Below, piece by piece: positions 36,459 to 46,029 of a stretch of 51,552 nucleotides of DNA. Location: positions 86,240-137,791 of the forward strand of contig JAFDZU010000036.1 of assembly GCA_018266765.1 (NCBI GenBank). Direction: 5' to 3'. The stretch comes from Bacteroidota bacterium (GTDB lineage: Bacteria; Bacteroidota; Ignavibacteria; Kapaibacteriales; UBA961). Position numbers and translations under genes: made by a program. Below the pieces are notes generated by a model. That model did no database searches, was not told the origin of the DNA, and saw nothing but the letters and a program-made list of their open reading frames with translations. Position 1 is the stretch's first letter, and the number at the start of each line of letters is the position of its first letter.

Positions 36459-37277
36459 TTATTCTAAATTGATTCGTGTGGGCGACTCAATTAAAAAACC
36501 CAAGAACCGCTCCGCAATTTCTGGAAAAAGAGGAGTACTGTCGGTTAAATAAAAATCTATTTTGGTTGGGGTAATTATATGTTCAATCGAATTAATTCTG
36601 TTGGACAACGATAATATAGTTTGAGCTTCAAATGCTGCATATTCACCACAATCAATCAATGTAGCATTTGGCATTTGCTTTTGAATTAAAGGCGCAAGTA
36701 ACGGATAATGAGTGCATCCCAATACTAATGTATCAATATCTTCAGATTGTAAGGATGTTAAATATTCTTGGATTATTAATTCTGTACTGACGTGCTCGTG
36801 AAACCCTTCTTCTGCAAGTGGAACAAGAAGTGGGCATGCCTTGCCATAAACTTCAAAGGTTTTATTAGATTGAAATTGTGATATCACTTGAGGATAAGCT
36901 TTACTGCCAATTGTTGCTCGAGTTCCAATTATTCCTATTTTACCGTTTTTGGTGCTGATTGCTGCTGCTTTTGCCGCAGGATGAATCATACCAATTATAG
37001 GAATATCACTTAATTCTTCTGCGATTTGTAATGCAAGTGCTGATGCCGTATTACAAGCTATAATAATTAATTTAGCTTCAATTTGTAATAAAAATTTTAC
37101 AGCTTGTCTTGTGTATTCTTGTATTGTTTCTTCGGATTTATTTCCGTAAGGAACTCTTGCTGTGTCACCCAAATAGACATATTGTTCATTAGGAAGAATT
37201 CTTACTAAATGCCGAAGAACACTAAGCCCTCCTACACCTGAATCAAATACACCTATAGGTTTTGATAATTTACTCAT
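36459..37277 (-). CDS. murI: Glutamate racemase
   Basis: Cofactor-independent racemase that makes D-glutamate for peptidoglycan. The product is 272 aa. Catalytic pair: C75 in IACNTAS and C188 in LGCTHYPLL, with D12 and S13 in GVFDSGVGG and H190 beside the second cysteine. YLGDTARVPYGNKS is the usual substrate-pocket stretch. It lies only 6 bases after the stop of the secreted-repeat protein gene, so the two are very likely co-transcribed. Confidence 0.97.
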   Translation of the reverse strand: MSKLSKPIGVFDSGVGGLSVLRHLVRILPNEQYVYLGDTARVPYGNKSEETIQEYTRQAVKFLLQIEAKLIIIACNTASALALQIAEELSDIPIIGMIHPAAKAAAISTKNGKIGIIGTRATIGSKAYPQVISQFQSNKTFEVYGKACPLLVPLAEEGFHEHVSTELIIQEYLTSLQSEDIDTLVLGCTHYPLLAPLIQKQMPNATLIDCGEYAAFEAQTILSLSNRINSIEHIITPTKIDFYLTDSTPLFPEIAERFLGFLIESPTRINLE

Positions 37278-37283
37278 TAATTC

Positions 37284-39638
37284 TTATTTTTCTATAATTA
37301 CCGGTAAAACTTTCGTTCCTCCTGCTACTCGAATGATAATATAATACAATCCTGTAGAAATTCCATTCGTATTAAATACAAATTTTCCTTCTAAAGTTGG
37401 AATTTTAGCATTAACTTTATTTGTTAATTCTAAAGCTGAAGTTTTTAGAATTGAACCAAACATATCATTAAGTGTTGCTGATGGCATCGTATCTTCTAAA
37501 ATAGAATTACCACTTGTTGAAAAATTAACTTGAATCTGGTTTGAAGTTGATGGCTGAGGAAATGGAGGAGAAACAGAGTAATTTCTACCTAATTCAAACA
37601 CTACGCCTTTAACGGGAATATTACACTGAGAATTACTACCTACAAAATAAGAATCACCCTTAGATTTTAAAACAACAGAAATATCTGAACAAGTATCAGC
37701 TAATATTAATGTATCAGTTTGAAATAGAGTATCAATTGGAGCATAACATATCATGAGAGAAATTGTTCCATTGGGTGGGATAGATACAGGAAGTTGGCTT
37801 TGTGGAATTGAAAAAAGCAAATTTTTAACTAAAAAAGGATTATTAAGGAAATAAGGGAGAGAATCATTTCTATTTCTTAAAACTATTGAACGACATCCTT
37901 GTGCAGAGAGTGTCACAGGGTCAATTTCAAATGTATTGTTTTGTAATTTTGTTAGTATTTCTAATTTATTTTGGGCATCTAAAGCTGTTACAGTTACAAT
38001 ATCCGATGTACCTATACATCCGTTTGAATCAATTACAGTTACACTAAATGTTCCCCCTACAGTTGTATAAAATTGTTTAGATGTAATACCATTATTCCAT
38101 ATATATTCAGCAAAACCATCGGGTGCTGATAACAACAAACTATCACCAATACAAAATGAAAAATTATGAATTGCCGAGATTTTGGGTTTAATCGGAGGAT
38201 TTGCAACTAATGTAATAGCCGGAGATTCACTCATACATCCATTTGAGTCAGTAACTATTACACTATACACACCAGGATTAGCAACTCGAATAGACTCAGA
38301 GGATTCACCAGTTGACCACTTGTATTTTGAGTACGTCGATGAAAGTGATAGAGTTAAAGTATCACCATCACAAATGATTGGTTTCGCACGATTAAGTTGA
38401 ATTATCGGTGGTGATTTTCTAAATAATGTTACAAAAACAGAATCGAATGCTTCTCTACAGGTATTTTTATCATACGCTAATACTTTATACCATCCAGCTG
38501 ACTTTGCAGATATTATTTGATCAACATCACCATTTGACCAAGTATAGCTTGTAAAATTACCTGAAGCTTGCAATGTTACGCTATCTCCCTCGCAGAAAGT
38601 CAATGGTTTACTTGCAGTAATTTTTACAGTAGGTGGATTTTGGAAGTTTGTTTTGTAAACACCCTGTCCAACTGCCCATCCTAAAGAATCAGTAATAAAC
38701 CATGTATCATCTAAATTAGCTCCCGGGTCAATTCCACAATTTCGATTTTGCCAAGTGAGTCCAGCGTCACTTGTGTAATACACTGAAGCTCCGTCACCTA
38801 CTCCCCAACCTGATGTTTCATTTATTAAAAACGAACCAAACATAGAATGATACGTTTGATATCTTCTCCATGTATTACCTCCATCATTAGAAAATCTCAA
38901 TTCACCTTTATCATCACGTTGCCCTGAACAATCCTCTCCGGATGTTGGTACTAAAAATGAATTTTTAATATTAGTTATTTCTTCTTGCCAATAGTTTGGA
39001 CCGGTTTGAGAAAATACTCCCCATGTACGCCCACCGTCTGTTGTTTTCCAAATAATTCCGCTACTTGATCCATATCCTAGACCATCTTGTGTATATAACA
39101 TTATATCTGTCATACCACTGTTGGGGATATTTGAATGAAATTCAGTCCAAGAATTTCCACCATTTGTTGTTCTGAAAAATGTTTGTCCATCTCCTGAACA
39201 TCCGCCCGCAACGACCATTCCTACATTCTGATTCACAAAAAAGCATCCCCACATTGTAAAAGCATTTGAAACAGGAGTTACATCTCGCCAACTCGCTCCA
39301 CCGTCTATTGATTTATAAATTCCATTTCCTCCTGAAGCAAAACCAATCTTTGTCGTTACAAAATGAATGCTTTCAAGCATAGGGTTTTGAAATATTTCTG
39401 TCCCTTGCCAAGTAATACCACCATCAGTGGTACGAAGAACGTACCCATTAAATCCGGATATCCATCCATATTGTGGATTTGATGGTAAGAAAAAAACATC
39501 GAGGTAATAACCATTATTGAAAGGAGCTGGAATATTCGTAATTTTTTGCCATTGAGAAGTAGCAGAATTAAGAATACCTAATGATAATACAATGCAGAAA
39601 ATTAAGTATTGAATAATTCGATTTATTTTAATGTTCAT
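37284..39638 (-). CDS. Secreted repeat protein with YCF48-like and Ig-like domains and a T9SS-like C-terminal tail
   Basis: Exported protein of 784 aa with a signal peptide at about 1-28. About residues 30-330 contain six BNR/YCF48-like units with the RTTDGGITW pattern. About 333-555 hold three Ig-like repeats of some 75 residues, each with one cysteine near the start (FCEGD, ICDGD, FCIGD) and one near the end (KNTC, SNGC, SNGC), probably a disulfide. A beta-rich region follows. The last 90 or so residues resemble a type A sorting tail of type IX secretion (SPPFPQPS, then ISTGLYYIII and VLPVIIEK). The ligand or role outside the cell is unknown. It is 6 bases upstream of murI. Confidence 0.83.
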   Translation of the reverse strand: MNIKINRIIQYLIFCIVLSLGILNSATSQWQKITNIPAPFNNGYYLDVFFLPSNPQYGWISGFNGYVLRTTDGGITWQGTEIFQNPMLESIHFVTTKIGFASGGNGIYKSIDGGASWRDVTPVSNAFTMWGCFFVNQNVGMVVAGGCSGDGQTFFRTTNGGNSWTEFHSNIPNSGMTDIMLYTQDGLGYGSSSGIIWKTTDGGRTWGVFSQTGPNYWQEEITNIKNSFLVPTSGEDCSGQRDDKGELRFSNDGGNTWRRYQTYHSMFGSFLINETSGWGVGDGASVYYTSDAGLTWQNRNCGIDPGANLDDTWFITDSLGWAVGQGVYKTNFQNPPTVKITASKPLTFCEGDSVTLQASGNFTSYTWSNGDVDQIISAKSAGWYKVLAYDKNTCREAFDSVFVTLFRKSPPIIQLNRAKPIICDGDTLTLSLSSTYSKYKWSTGESSESIRVANPGVYSVIVTDSNGCMSESPAITLVANPPIKPKISAIHNFSFCIGDSLLLSAPDGFAEYIWNNGITSKQFYTTVGGTFSVTVIDSNGCIGTSDIVTVTALDAQNKLEILTKLQNNTFEIDPVTLSAQGCRSIVLRNRNDSLPYFLNNPFLVKNLLFSIPQSQLPVSIPPNGTISLMICYAPIDTLFQTDTLILADTCSDISVVLKSKGDSYFVGSNSQCNIPVKGVVFELGRNYSVSPPFPQPSTSNQIQVNFSTSGNSILEDTMPSATLNDMFGSILKTSALELTNKVNAKIPTLEGKFVFNTNGISTGLYYIIIRVAGGTKVLPVIIEK

Positions 39639-39711
39639 GGTAGATCTCCTGATAATTCAAGGCGATATAGATAATTTTAAAGATAACTCAATATCAATTC
39701 ATATAACATTT

Positions 39712-41127
39712 TTATTTTAGAACTAAAGAATTACTGAATTTAGATTTTATAAATATAACGATATACATAATAAAAGAAAGTATAATTCCAGGAATCATTG
39801 GCTCTATAGAAATAATAGTATTCTGTATTGCTATAGGTAAGATTACAACCACCGTTAGAATCATCCAAAGTAATGATAGTAATGACGATATTCCCATCAT
39901 CAGCATTGCTTGCTTAGATGAGAGTACTTTTTTTGAGGAATAGCTTTCAAGTAAAGGAATCAATAATCCGGGTACTGCAATAGAAGCAGATTTATAAATA
40001 AGTTGCACTGTAGACGGCAATAAAAGTGCAAGCATTATTCCTATCAATGAAATAATCGCTAATCCAAAGCGAATTAAAAATGCATCTGTTTTCTTATTCT
40101 TGAAAATAGGTGATATAAACTCCTTACCAATTGTTATTGCAGAAAGAAAAGCATAACTATTTAACGATGACATAACAGTAGCTAATAATGACACTGCAAA
40201 TATCCCCTTCCAAAAGACTGGCAATATTTCACTTGCAAGCATTGGAAAAGCTAAAAGAGGTTCCGTTTTTATATGTACTCGTGCATATAGTCCGGTTGAA
40301 ATTGTCAAGAAATCGAAGAGGATCCAAAATAAAACTGATATAAATATTCCTTTTTTGGCAACCAATGGGGATTTTGCTGCAGCAGATCGCTGATGAAAAC
40401 TTGGATCAATAAATGTTTGTAAAGAAATAATAAACCAAGCTATAATAATTTGCCAATTGTTTCCACCTCTAAAATTTAAATGTGTTGTTGGTAATCCTGT
40501 AGCTAATGTAACAATGTTTCCAAATTTAACAACAGAAAAGATAAATAATGCACCGAACCCAATATACATAAGTACAAACTGTAAAGCATTGGTCAAAACA
40601 TCTGCCCTAAAACCACCAATAAATAAATAAATTACCGAAGATACTGTTCCAATTAGAATTGACACGGTAATGTTTAATCCTGTAAACATCTGAATTAACG
40701 TACCTAACATTAGAATATATGCAGCAGGAATTGTTAAAATTAAGACCAAACCTGACGCAAATCTCCCTGATACATTTCCGTAATTATTCCTAATTTGTTC
40801 CGGTATTGAAACAGCAGTTGACAGTTGAACTTTACCTGCAATAAACTTTGCATATAAAATTGCTGTAATGTAATATGGAAGTCCTAAACAGACCCAAGCA
40901 ACTATTCCCTGCGAATAAACATATTCCCCTACTCCGAGAATCAATCCATACCATGTAGCAACTAACGTAGCAACAAAAAGAGGTAAAGTTAACCTTCTTC
41001 CATCAAGTAAAAAATCAAATTTACTGTTATTACTTATACTTTTCCTATGTTTTGAATGGAATCCAATTGCAATAACAGCAAAGAAATATACTGCAATAAC
41101 TAAACTATCTGTAAACTCTAAATTCAT
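39712..41127 (-). CDS. Sodium:solute symporter family protein
   Basis: A polytopic transporter of 471 aa with about 12-13 hydrophobic helices, of the SSS (SLC5) family. Family features include LFVATLVATWYGLILGVGEY near residue 51, GGFRADVLTNALQFVLMYIG near 170 and SSLNSYAFLSAITIGKEF near 322. It should import a small solute with sodium; the substrate cannot be predicted. It is divergent from menA across 108 bases and has no co-oriented partner. Confidence 0.9.
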   Translation of the reverse strand: MNLEFTDSLVIAVYFFAVIAIGFHSKHRKSISNNSKFDFLLDGRRLTLPLFVATLVATWYGLILGVGEYVYSQGIVAWVCLGLPYYITAILYAKFIAGKVQLSTAVSIPEQIRNNYGNVSGRFASGLVLILTIPAAYILMLGTLIQMFTGLNITVSILIGTVSSVIYLFIGGFRADVLTNALQFVLMYIGFGALFIFSVVKFGNIVTLATGLPTTHLNFRGGNNWQIIIAWFIISLQTFIDPSFHQRSAAAKSPLVAKKGIFISVLFWILFDFLTISTGLYARVHIKTEPLLAFPMLASEILPVFWKGIFAVSLLATVMSSLNSYAFLSAITIGKEFISPIFKNKKTDAFLIRFGLAIISLIGIMLALLLPSTVQLIYKSASIAVPGLLIPLLESYSSKKVLSSKQAMLMMGISSLLSLLWMILTVVVILPIAIQNTIISIEPMIPGIILSFIMYIVIFIKSKFSNSLVLK

Positions 41128-41235
41128 TTGAAAATTTCTGGCTTTATAACTTTTTTATATTTCTTTTCTACTAAATTACCTCTTGTTGAGTATTTTTGCT
41201 TCATATTTTTATGAATAATAACTTCAGGAGACAAT

Positions 41236-42156
41236 ATGACTCATACTTTACCTCAGCGTAGTTCACTAAGTATTTGGCTTCAAGCAATTCGAGTATTTTC
41301 TTTTACCGCTTCAATGATTCCTGTTTTCGTTGGAGCGATGTTAGCACTTTTTTATAATGGTTATAAAAATTGGGAACTATTCCCTCTTGTAATTTTGTGT
41401 TCGCTTTTAATGCATGCAGGGACAAATTTAGTAAGTGATTATTATGATTATAAAAAGGGTGTAGATTCGGAAAATGCTTTAGGTGGAAGTGGTGTTTTGG
41501 TTGGAAAACTTCTTGAACCAAAAAAAGTTTTGAACGTGGGAATTGCCTGTTTCACTTTGTGTTTTATAATTGGACTTGTATTTGTTCAAACTCGCGGTAT
41601 AAATATGCTTTATTTAGGTATTATTGGAATTCTAGGTGGTTATTTTTATTCAGGAGGTATTAGTTATAAATTTATAGCATTAGGAGATATAATTGTTTTT
41701 TGGTTAATGGGACCATTAATGGTTATTGGCTCATACTTTGTAATAACCGGTATATTTAGCGAAGAGGTTGCTTTAGTATCTATGCCAATTGGGTTTCTGG
41801 TTACAGCAATACTGCATGCAAATAATCTGCGTGATATTAAACATGATTCAGATGCGAACGTAAGAACAGTTGCCAATATAATTGGCTTAGAAGGTTCTAA
41901 GTTGCAGTACTATTTCTTAGTTTTATCCGCATATATAAGTGTTATTATTATGGTAGTTATGGATATTCTTCCTATTTGGGCTTTACTTGTGGTGCTTAGT
42001 TTACCACCGGCAGTGAAGAACATGAAATCTATTTCAAAAGCTCAATTAGAAAACACAAAAGATATTTCAATGATTGATATTAAAACTGCTCAACATCACT
42101 TTCTTTTTGGATTGTTGCTCATAATCAGTCTATTAGTTGCATTTATACTATCTTAA
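41236..42156 (+). CDS. menA: 1,4-dihydroxy-2-naphthoate polyprenyltransferase (UbiA family)
   Basis: Membrane prenyltransferase that attaches the isoprenoid chain to dihydroxynaphthoate in menaquinone synthesis. The product is 306 aa with about eight or nine helices. The first aspartate motif is N64-LVSD68-YYDYKKGVD, and the second is NNLRDIKHDSDANVRT near 191-206. GGSGVLVGKL after the first motif is typical of MenA. An AGGAGA ribosome-binding site lies 6 bases before the ATG. It is 9 bases before a CPBP protease gene. A menaquinone pool is what the ACIII in this window would need. No other men gene is present. Confidence 0.88.
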   Translation: MTHTLPQRSSLSIWLQAIRVFSFTASMIPVFVGAMLALFYNGYKNWELFPLVILCSLLMHAGTNLVSDYYDYKKGVDSENALGGSGVLVGKLLEPKKVLNVGIACFTLCFIIGLVFVQTRGINMLYLGIIGILGGYFYSGGISYKFIALGDIIVFWLMGPLMVIGSYFVITGIFSEEVALVSMPIGFLVTAILHANNLRDIKHDSDANVRTVANIIGLEGSKLQYYFLVLSAYISVIIMVVMDILPIWALLVVLSLPPAVKNMKSISKAQLENTKDISMIDIKTAQHHFLFGLLLIISLLVAFILS

Positions 42157-42165
42157 TTAGTAAAC

Positions 42166-42804
42166 ATGAAAATTCTTATTGTTGGAGTCTGTTTAGCTGC
42201 ATTTTTTTGGTTTATGATGTTTTCTACTTTTCCTAATTTAGCGAATGTTATACATACAACCTACTTTTGGTATGCAATGACATTTTCGACTATATCTCTT
42301 TCAATTTTTTCATTCAAATTTCAAAAGAATAAACTTAATGAGTTATTCAGATTTGAATGGAAGTTTGTTGGAATTGGAATTGGGCACGCAATTTTTCTCT
42401 ACGCATTATCAAACTTTGGTGTTTATTTAATGACTGAAGTATTCACAAGTGTTCGTCCTCAAATTGAAGCAATTTATCAAACTCGAACCCAACATTCCCC
42501 AATGCTCATTGCTCCACTTTTATTTTTTATTATCGCACCTGCTGAAGAAATATTCTGGCGTGGCTTTGTTCAGAATAGACTAATGGGTTTATATGGTGCG
42601 ATGCAAGGAACTATAATAGCAATTATACTGTATGCCGGTGTTCATATTTGGGCAATGAACCCTATGTTGCTAATAGCGGCAACTGTACTTGGTGTTCACT
42701 GGGGATTTGTTTATAAGCGATTTGGATCACTAGTACCGGGAATAATATCACATGCACTTTGGGATACAGCAATTTTTGTATTACTACCTATAAAATTTAG
42801 TTAA
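42166..42804 (+). CDS. CPBP family intramembrane metalloprotease
   Basis: A membrane protein of 212 aa with about six to seven helices (CAAX protease and bacteriocin-processing, Abi family). The three family motifs are present: E127-E128 and R132 in APAEEIFWRGF, H160 in AGVHIW, and H196 with D200 in SHALWD. These are the glutamate and histidine residues of an intramembrane glutamic/metal protease. It follows menA by 9 bases. Family members process prenylated or small-peptide substrates in some species; no substrate is evident here. Confidence 0.88.
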   Translation: MKILIVGVCLAAFFWFMMFSTFPNLANVIHTTYFWYAMTFSTISLSIFSFKFQKNKLNELFRFEWKFVGIGIGHAIFLYALSNFGVYLMTEVFTSVRPQIEAIYQTRTQHSPMLIAPLLFFIIAPAEEIFWRGFVQNRLMGLYGAMQGTIIAIILYAGVHIWAMNPMLLIAATVLGVHWGFVYKRFGSLVPGIISHALWDTAIFVLLPIKFS

Positions 42805-42818
42805 ATATATTCATCATA

Positions 42819-43355
42819 TTACTTAGCTATTTTTATTGGTTCTACAATACATAGTACGGTGTTTTTATCTACTGCAATTCCTTCTTGAACATTGATATTA
42901 GTTACTTTTCCTGCTATTGGTGACTTAATTGAATTCTCCATTTTCATCGCTTCAAGTACAAAAAGAGTTTCCCCTTTTTTAATTATTTGTCCGTTAGAAA
43001 TACTGATAGATTTTATCAAACCAGGCATAGGTGCAGGAATTTTAGTAGAAGTTGATTTTCCTGCTTTTCCTGAAAGTAAAATTTGGTTGTAAAAATATTC
43101 TTTTTCAGATAAAACTTCTAATGGATATGTATATCCACAGTGCGATATTATAGCTTTACCTTTTGAATCTAGTTTTACAACAAAAGAGCTTATTAGACCA
43201 TCAGTTTTAGTAATGTTGACTACTAATGGAAATTCTTGTTCAATTGAAAATCCCATTTCGATGCCGTTTACGGTCGTTAAATTTTCTCCAATTGTAACAA
43301 ATGTTTCATCATCTGATTCAAACAAATCACTGCTAACATATTGATTAATAGACAT
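42819..43355 (-). CDS. Biotin/lipoyl carrier protein (biotin carboxyl carrier-like)
   Basis: A 178-aa cytosolic protein. About residues 20-95 form an N-terminal beta-rich part (TEEEF-like, here FVTIGENLTTVNG). A short linker follows, then the biotinyl domain (about 105-178), with the attachment lysine K138 in VLEAMKMENS. Such proteins carry CO2 for acetyl-, propionyl- or oxaloacetate-type carboxylases. No carboxylase, transferase or decarboxylase gene lies beside it, so its partner is elsewhere. It converges with the menA/CPBP unit across 14 bases. Confidence 0.9.
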   Translation of the reverse strand: MSINQYVSSDLFESDDETFVTIGENLTTVNGIEMGFSIEQEFPLVVNITKTDGLISSFVVKLDSKGKAIISHCGYTYPLEVLSEKEYFYNQILLSGKAGKSTSTKIPAPMPGLIKSISISNGQIIKKGETLFVLEAMKMENSIKSPIAGKVTNINVQEGIAVDKNTVLCIVEPIKIAK

Positions 43356-43426
43356 GATTAAGAGTTTATATATATTATTATTCGTTATTTTGACTGGAAA
43401 TTAATATAAATTATAGGAACAATCAA

Positions 43427-43771
43427 ATGAAAGATGAAATTTTACATAAAAAAAGTCGGAAAGATTTCGATGAACGAGTTTATCAAATCGTAATGCAAAT
43501 TCCATACGGGAAGGTTACAACGTATGGTCATATTGCATCATCACTTGGTTCACGAAAATCATCAAGAATGGTTGGTTATGCTCTTAATTATGTAAAAGAC
43601 AGAATAACAATTCCTTGCCATCGGGTTATCAATCGAAATGGCGAATTAAGCGGTAAGTTACATTTTGCCACACCAACTCTGATGCGGGAACTTCTTGAAG
43701 CAGAAGGAATTGAATTCAATGGAGATACAGTTAATTTAATGAAACATTTATGGATACCACCAATTGAATAA
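43427..43771 (+). CDS. Minimal MGMT-family DNA-binding protein with PCHR motif
   Basis: A 114-aa protein matching only the C-terminal DNA-binding domain of O6-alkylguanine-DNA alkyltransferases: IPYGKVTTYGHIA, the arginine-finger region SSRMVGYAL (R47), and the active-site P63-C64-H65-R66. The alkyl-acceptor cysteine is present, unlike in alkyltransferase-like (ATL) proteins, which carry tryptophan there. The N-terminal domain of full MGMT is absent. An AGGAAC ribosome-binding site precedes the ATG. Whether it repairs alkylated guanine or only binds damage cannot be told. It stands alone between minus-strand genes. Confidence 0.88.
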   Translation: MKDEILHKKSRKDFDERVYQIVMQIPYGKVTTYGHIASSLGSRKSSRMVGYALNYVKDRITIPCHRVINRNGELSGKLHFATPTLMRELLEAEGIEFNGDTVNLMKHLWIPPIE

Positions 43772-43815
43772 ATGTTTGATTTATTTCAACATTTCTGTTG
43801 TTTTAACTTGTGATT

Positions 43816-45951
43816 TTATGGTTTTTTCGTTGGAGTAGTTGAATCATTTTTAGTAGTGTCTTTATCAAAAAAAGGCAATTCAGGAATTGATTTATCAAGT
43901 CCGAAAGGAAGAGATATTTTCAATTTTGATATATCTATTTTTGTATCTACAGATGGCATTTTACCATCGGGAGCAGGCAAAGACAATGTACCGTCCTTTA
44001 TTTTAATTTCATTTTTATTTTGTGGACTTTGTTCTATCTTTTGGTCGGTATTAATTGGTGGATTTATAGTATTTGAACTATCCACGGCAGGTTTTTCTTT
44101 TTGTTGCCAAGGTGTTACCGAATCTGGATTTTTATTATTAACTTGATGTGCCGCATAGTAATTCACGCTCGGAAATATATCTTTAGCATACACTGAGTTA
44201 GGATAACGTTCGAGCAATATTTTGTAGTAGAACAAAGCACTGTCTTTCATCTCTAACTTCCGTTCGTAAATCCACCCTGCGACATATAATGAACGAGGAG
44301 CGAGCATTGAATTACGATATTTATCAGCAAGTTTTACAAACTGTCGAATTGCCATACGATTATCACCAATAGCACGAAATCGTGAACCTGACTGAAATAA
44401 ATCCGCAACAGTATCAATAACTACAGCATCTGTAAATCCTAATTTTTGACGAGCTTCGAGACCAAATTCTGTAGTTGGATATTTTAAAGCTATTATTTCC
44501 ATCAATGAATCAGCTTTATCAGGATTTGATGGTGATATTAACCTTGCAACACCGTAAAGAAACCTAGCTTTATCTTTACTTGAATTAGGGCAAGAATCTA
44601 CGGCAATTTGAAAATAATGGAGAGTTGTATCAGGATGATTTAGTTTTTCATGAGTTCTTCCTATATCATAGCTTGTATTAGCCCATAAAACCCTTAAGGT
44701 ATCATCATTATCTTTAGCCATTTTTTCTCGAGTTTGGCTTGCAAGTTCTTGAGAATTTTCCAAACGATTTAATAATAGAAAGTATTCTGCGGCTGATTCT
44801 GAAACAGGTGACTTAACAGATTTTGCCCTTGCGAAATATTGACGAGCTTGCAAATAATTGTTTTCTCGATAATAGTCCATTCCTCTTTCAAAAAAAGTTG
44901 TAGTTAACGCAGGATTACCGGCAACTTTTTCTGCTTCTTGTTCGGCTTTTAACAGTTCTTTTTCTTCCCTTTTAAGTCTTAATATCCTCATTCGTTCTGC
45001 TAAAACACTATTTCGCCAATCTTTAAAATTTTCATTTCGTTCAAGTTCAGCAAGAATTGGCTCTGCTTTCTCAAATTTGCCAAGTTGAATGAAAGACGAG
45101 GCCAAATATAAATTCGATTCAAATTCACCAAGAATATCGAGTGAATAATCTTTTGCTTTATCAAATTCTTTAGCTGCTTGTTCAAATCTGCTGATTCGAT
45201 ACAAAATTGAACCAATTTCAATCTGCCATTTACCTTTTACATCATCATCATCACATTGTGCAATTGCTTGGCGGTACGGTCGTAATGCTTCCTCAACATC
45301 ATCTTCAAACAATGCTTGTTCTGCAATTAGTCTAAACGCTTCAGAGAGTATATCATATCGTTTGGTTTGCCATGCTATATCCACAGTACGAGAGAGCATG
45401 TTTTTACCTAAAGCAAATTTCCGTTCAATAAGATAACATTTAGCATACAACAAATGTGCATCGGGTGAGTATTCACCAAGTGAATATTTATCTATTAATT
45501 CGCTACATTTAACCTCTGCAGGTAGCCATTCACTTTTATAAAAAAATGCTTTCGCCATCAGATAAATTGAGCTTTCAATATAATTAGATTTTGGATGGAG
45601 TTTTAATATTTTGGAACCTTTTATGAGTACAGAATCTAATTTAACAGCTACCGGTTGTATTTTAGTTTGGTCAATTATATATTCTTTTAGATAAGGTGGA
45701 AGTTGGTTCGTGTTCGTAGTCGTTCCAAAAGCTGAACCACTGTCAATCGGTACAATAACGCGAGGTCTGACACGCCGTTTCTCTTCAGTGAATGCAAACT
45801 CATCTTCAGTTTCGTTCATTAAACGCTTTTCATTATAATATGTATTGAAAAGTGTTGTAAAATTATCATAACTTTTACATCCATTTATTGTAACGATAAC
45901 AGAAAAAAGTCCTACTAAAAGGATTAAGTGGCGGGCTATTTTGTGGTTCAT
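43816..45951 (-). CDS. TPR lipoprotein of the outer-membrane region
   Basis: A 711-aa protein with a lipoprotein signal ending at a lipobox (TINGC, C25) and the stretch KSYDNFTTLFNTYYNEKRLM just after it. About residues 100-600 are alpha-helical tetratricopeptide-like repeats, for example YPNSVYAKDIFPSVNYY near the end of the array. A proline/lysine-rich low-complexity tail follows at about 610-711. The architecture resembles PorW/SprE-like TPR lipoproteins linked to type IX secretion, and a likely T9SS cargo is encoded nearby, but this is inference from layout. It is convergent with the MGMT-like gene and 78 bases downstream of the M61 peptidase gene. Confidence 0.8.
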   Translation of the reverse strand: MNHKIARHLILLVGLFSVIVTINGCKSYDNFTTLFNTYYNEKRLMNETEDEFAFTEEKRRVRPRVIVPIDSGSAFGTTTNTNQLPPYLKEYIIDQTKIQPVAVKLDSVLIKGSKILKLHPKSNYIESSIYLMAKAFFYKSEWLPAEVKCSELIDKYSLGEYSPDAHLLYAKCYLIERKFALGKNMLSRTVDIAWQTKRYDILSEAFRLIAEQALFEDDVEEALRPYRQAIAQCDDDDVKGKWQIEIGSILYRISRFEQAAKEFDKAKDYSLDILGEFESNLYLASSFIQLGKFEKAEPILAELERNENFKDWRNSVLAERMRILRLKREEKELLKAEQEAEKVAGNPALTTTFFERGMDYYRENNYLQARQYFARAKSVKSPVSESAAEYFLLLNRLENSQELASQTREKMAKDNDDTLRVLWANTSYDIGRTHEKLNHPDTTLHYFQIAVDSCPNSSKDKARFLYGVARLISPSNPDKADSLMEIIALKYPTTEFGLEARQKLGFTDAVVIDTVADLFQSGSRFRAIGDNRMAIRQFVKLADKYRNSMLAPRSLYVAGWIYERKLEMKDSALFYYKILLERYPNSVYAKDIFPSVNYYAAHQVNNKNPDSVTPWQQKEKPAVDSSNTINPPINTDQKIEQSPQNKNEIKIKDGTLSLPAPDGKMPSVDTKIDISKLKISLPFGLDKSIPELPFFDKDTTKNDSTTPTKKP

Positions 45952-46029
45952 ATAAAAGTTTCCCTTCGGTAATCAATGCACAATTTTACAAACAATTATA
46001 CCGATTGTCATATACCTAAACAACTAATT

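Noticed and set aside
43786-43806. CAACA/TGTTG hairpin with TTTT after the MGMT-like gene
   Set aside because: Only five base pairs and a short T run; could be chance in AT-rich sequence.
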